In this document: in pieces, positions 6,589 through 8,143 of the stretch
How positions within the stretch are numbered: the first letter of the stretch is position 1
How the letters are laid out: each line of letters starts with the position of its first letter
Assembly (NCBI GenBank): GCA_013204125.1
Contig: JABMOP010000216.1
Span: forward strand, 1-8,143
Direction of reading: 5' to 3'
Length of the DNA stretch: 8,143 nt
Source: Rhodospirillales bacterium
GTDB taxonomy: Bacteria; Pseudomonadota; Alphaproteobacteria; Rhodospirillales; UBA2165
Program-made: the position numbers and the translations under genes
The notes under the pieces: generated by a model
Seen by the model: the letters and a program-made list of their open reading frames with translations, nothing else
What the model was told of the DNA's origin: nothing
Database searches by the model: none

Positions 6589-7272
6589 ATGAGAAAAATC
6601 GGGATCATCACCGGTTTAAAAAGCGAAGCCGATTGCTTAGGCCCATACTTGGATCCATCCAAATTCGAAATTCAGATATCCGGCGCGTCTTCGGAGAGAG
6701 CCTTCACATTGTGTAATGCGATGGCCCGTTCGGGCGCCGAGTTACTTATCAGCTTTGGGGTCGCCGGTGCCCTTGGGGCGGACCTTAATCCCGGTGATTT
6801 GATACTGCCCGAAACCATAATTGCGGGTCCGGGAACAGAGTTCACGGTCGATGCAGGCATCCGGAATAAACTTCTGAGCCAAATACCAAAATCCCTTACC
6901 GCAATGAAGATTTCTTCCGGATCGATATACGGATCGGACGCCTTGATTACCTCTCCAGAAGAAAAACGCGCATTACATAGTCGCTTTGGATCTCTTGGCA
7001 CCGATATGGAATCTCATAAAATGGCCCTGGCCGCTGCCGATAACGGACTGCCTTTTTTGGTTATTCGAAGCGTACTGGATGAATTAGAAGCGACATTGCC
7101 AAAATCCGTGCACGGCGCCATAAAGCCCGACGGCACACCCGATTATGCGCGGATCATAGCTAATTTCTGTGCACACCCGTCCGAGATTGCATCGCTCGCC
7201 GGCCTAGCACTGCGCAGCCGCAAAGCGCTGAGCAGCCTACGCGGCATCGCTCCGTTGCTTGAGGCTCTCTAG
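6589..7272 (+). CDS. hpnG: Adenosylhopane nucleosidase/phosphorylase HpnG
   Basis: HpnG removes adenine from adenosylhopane, made by HpnH, to give (phospho)ribosylhopane on the way to bacteriohopanetetrol-type side chains. The 227-residue protein belongs to the nucleoside phosphorylase/MTA-SAH nucleosidase fold. It has the N-terminal strand IGIITGLKSEA (4-14), the glycine loop SFGVAGALGADLNPGD (55-70), TDMESHKMA (138-146), whose Glu141 corresponds to the ribose-contacting Met-Glu pair of the fold, and VIRSVLDELEATLP (158-171), whose Asp164 is probably the base-protonating aspartate. These residue roles are inferred by analogy. Its ATG follows the shc TAA with no intervening base (TAAATG) and no clear ribosome site, so translation probably depends on ribosomes finishing shc. 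The last 36 bp overlap hpnH on the other strand. Confidence 0.9.
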   Translation: MRKIGIITGLKSEADCLGPYLDPSKFEIQISGASSERAFTLCNAMARSGAELLISFGVAGALGADLNPGDLILPETIIAGPGTEFTVDAGIRNKLLSQIPKSLTAMKISSGSIYGSDALITSPEEKRALHSRFGSLGTDMESHKMALAAADNGLPFLVIRSVLDELEATLPKSVHGAIKPDGTPDYARIIANFCAHPSEIASLAGLALRSRKALSSLRGIAPLLEAL

Positions 7273-8143
7273 GGCGGCTGAACTTTTTTCGACGACATCT
7301 TCAAACAAAAATTCCGCCGGACGTTGACCATCCAACGGGATGTCGGCAACCATAGCGCCTTCGGTGCGAACGCCTTTTAGCGCCACCATTAAGGCTTTTA
7401 ACGGATGAGCCACCGTATCAGACACAGCGGTCGGCTCGTAGCCGCAATGGACCATACAATTTGCGCATTTTTCATAATTCCCGGTCCCATAGGATTCCCA
7501 ATCTGTTTCATCCATAAGCGCGCGGAAGCTCGGGGCATAGCCCTCGGCCAAAAGATAACAGGGACGTTGCCATCCGAATATGTTTCGCGTCGGGTTTCCC
7601 CATGGTGTGCAGTGGTATTGTTGATTGCCGGCGAGGAAATCCAGGAAAAGGCTGGATTGGCTGAACCGCCATTTCCTGCCCTTGCCAAGCCGGAAGACAT
7701 CTCTGAACAACTGCTTAGTTTTTTGCCGAGTTAAGAAATGGTCTTGATTGGGAGCACGCTCGTACGCGAAGCCTGGCGAAACGGTGACCCCTTCGACGCC
7801 AAGCTCATCGGCAGCAAAATCAAGAAACGTCGCCAATTCCTCGGCGGTCATCTGATCAAATAAGGTGCAGTTGACGTTAACCCTAAATCCTTTTGCGCGG
7901 GCCGCCTTAATTGCGGATACCGCACGATCAAAAACGCCCGGCTGATCGACAGCCTTATCATGCACTTCGCCAAGCCCATCGAGATGAATAGAAAAAGTCA
8001 AATACGGACTGGGTTCAAAATCACCCAGACGTTTTTCCAAAAGAAGCGCGTTGGTGCACAAATAAACGAATTTCTTTCTTTCAATAATTCCGTTCACAAT
8101 TTCAACGATTTCGCGGTGCAAAAGGGGCTCGCCGCCGGGAATC
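7237..8143 (-). CDS. hpnH: Hopanoid radical SAM protein HpnH (adenosylhopane synthase), N-terminus cut by window edge
   Basis: HpnH is a radical SAM enzyme that joins the 5'-deoxyadenosyl group to hopene to form adenosylhopane, the first step of side-chain extension. The visible 301 residues start inside the radical SAM barrel with IPGGEPLLH, the GGEP motif that contacts the SAM amino group. The frame is open to the window edge; the first candidate start at 8121 is an internal TTG leucine, so the gene is partial. I estimate about 85 N-terminal residues are missing, including the CxxxCxxC cluster motif. Also visible are KFVYLCTNALLL (24-35), FSIHLDGLGEVHD (50-62) and a C-terminal HpnH-type (DUF3463) domain with CTPWGNPTRNIFGW (178-191) and a CxxCxxxC motif (Cys226, 229, 233). 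It converges on hpnG, whereas the usual arrangement is co-directional. Confidence 0.95.
   Translation of the reverse strand, partial: IPGGEPLLHREIVEIVNGIIERKKFVYLCTNALLLEKRLGDFEPSPYLTFSIHLDGLGEVHDKAVDQPGVFDRAVSAIKAARAKGFRVNVNCTLFDQMTAEELATFLDFAADELGVEGVTVSPGFAYERAPNQDHFLTRQKTKQLFRDVFRLGKGRKWRFSQSSLFLDFLAGNQQYHCTPWGNPTRNIFGWQRPCYLLAEGYAPSFRALMDETDWESYGTGNYEKCANCMVHCGYEPTAVSDTVAHPLKALMVALKGVRTEGAMVADIPLDGQRPAEFLFEDVVEKSSAALESLKQRSDAA

Noticed and set aside
7405..7734. Plus-strand 109-codon frame opposite hpnH
   Set aside because: Antisense to the conserved C-terminal half of HpnH, including its Cys motif; no ribosome site or family resemblance.

Overview
This window is a hopanoid (bacterial triterpenoid) biosynthesis locus, most likely from an alphaproteobacterium of moderate GC content. 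The main evidence is an almost complete hpn gene set, recognised from its protein motifs. The lineage is an inference: the IspG and Hpn proteins look alphaproteobacterial to me (Rhodospirillales-like), but betaproteobacteria such as Burkholderia carry similar proteins and cannot be excluded without a tree.

Layout, left to right. Bases 1-56 hold most of a tRNA-Phe(GAA) gene on the minus strand, cut by the window edge, with a good sigma70-type promoter behind it (103-131). ispG (196-1419, minus) encodes an enzyme of the MEP isoprenoid pathway. A 146-bp divergent spacer (1420-1565) with a perfect 12-bp palindrome separates it from a plus-strand run: hpnC (1566-2429), hpnB (2436-3599) and hpnD (3599-4450), tightly packed, with hpnB and hpnD sharing a TGATG stop/start. 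A 173-bp non-coding spacer (4451-4623) contains a hairpin and a pair of direct repeats. Then come shc/hpnF (4624-6588) and hpnG (6589-7272), which abut with no gap. hpnH (minus, 7237 to the right edge, N-terminus missing) converges on hpnG, and the two reading frames overlap by 36 bp.

How the genes work together. IspG helps make the C5 units that become farnesyl diphosphate. HpnD and HpnC turn two farnesyl diphosphates into presqualene diphosphate and then hydroxysqualene. Squalene-hopene cyclase folds squalene into hopene. HpnH adds an adenosyl group to hopene, and HpnG removes adenine to give the ribosylhopane precursor of bacteriohopanetetrol-type lipids. HpnB is a membrane glycosyltransferase-like protein traditionally linked to the cluster, with a less certain role.

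The most notable point is an absence. hpnE, the flavoprotein that converts hydroxysqualene to squalene and usually lies between hpnD and shc, is not in this window; its usual place is taken by the 173-bp spacer. Gene order is also rearranged: hpnB lies between hpnC and hpnD, and hpnH is inverted. I saw no mobile elements, CRISPR arrays or wholly unknown genes, and no gene-free stretch longer than 300 bp.
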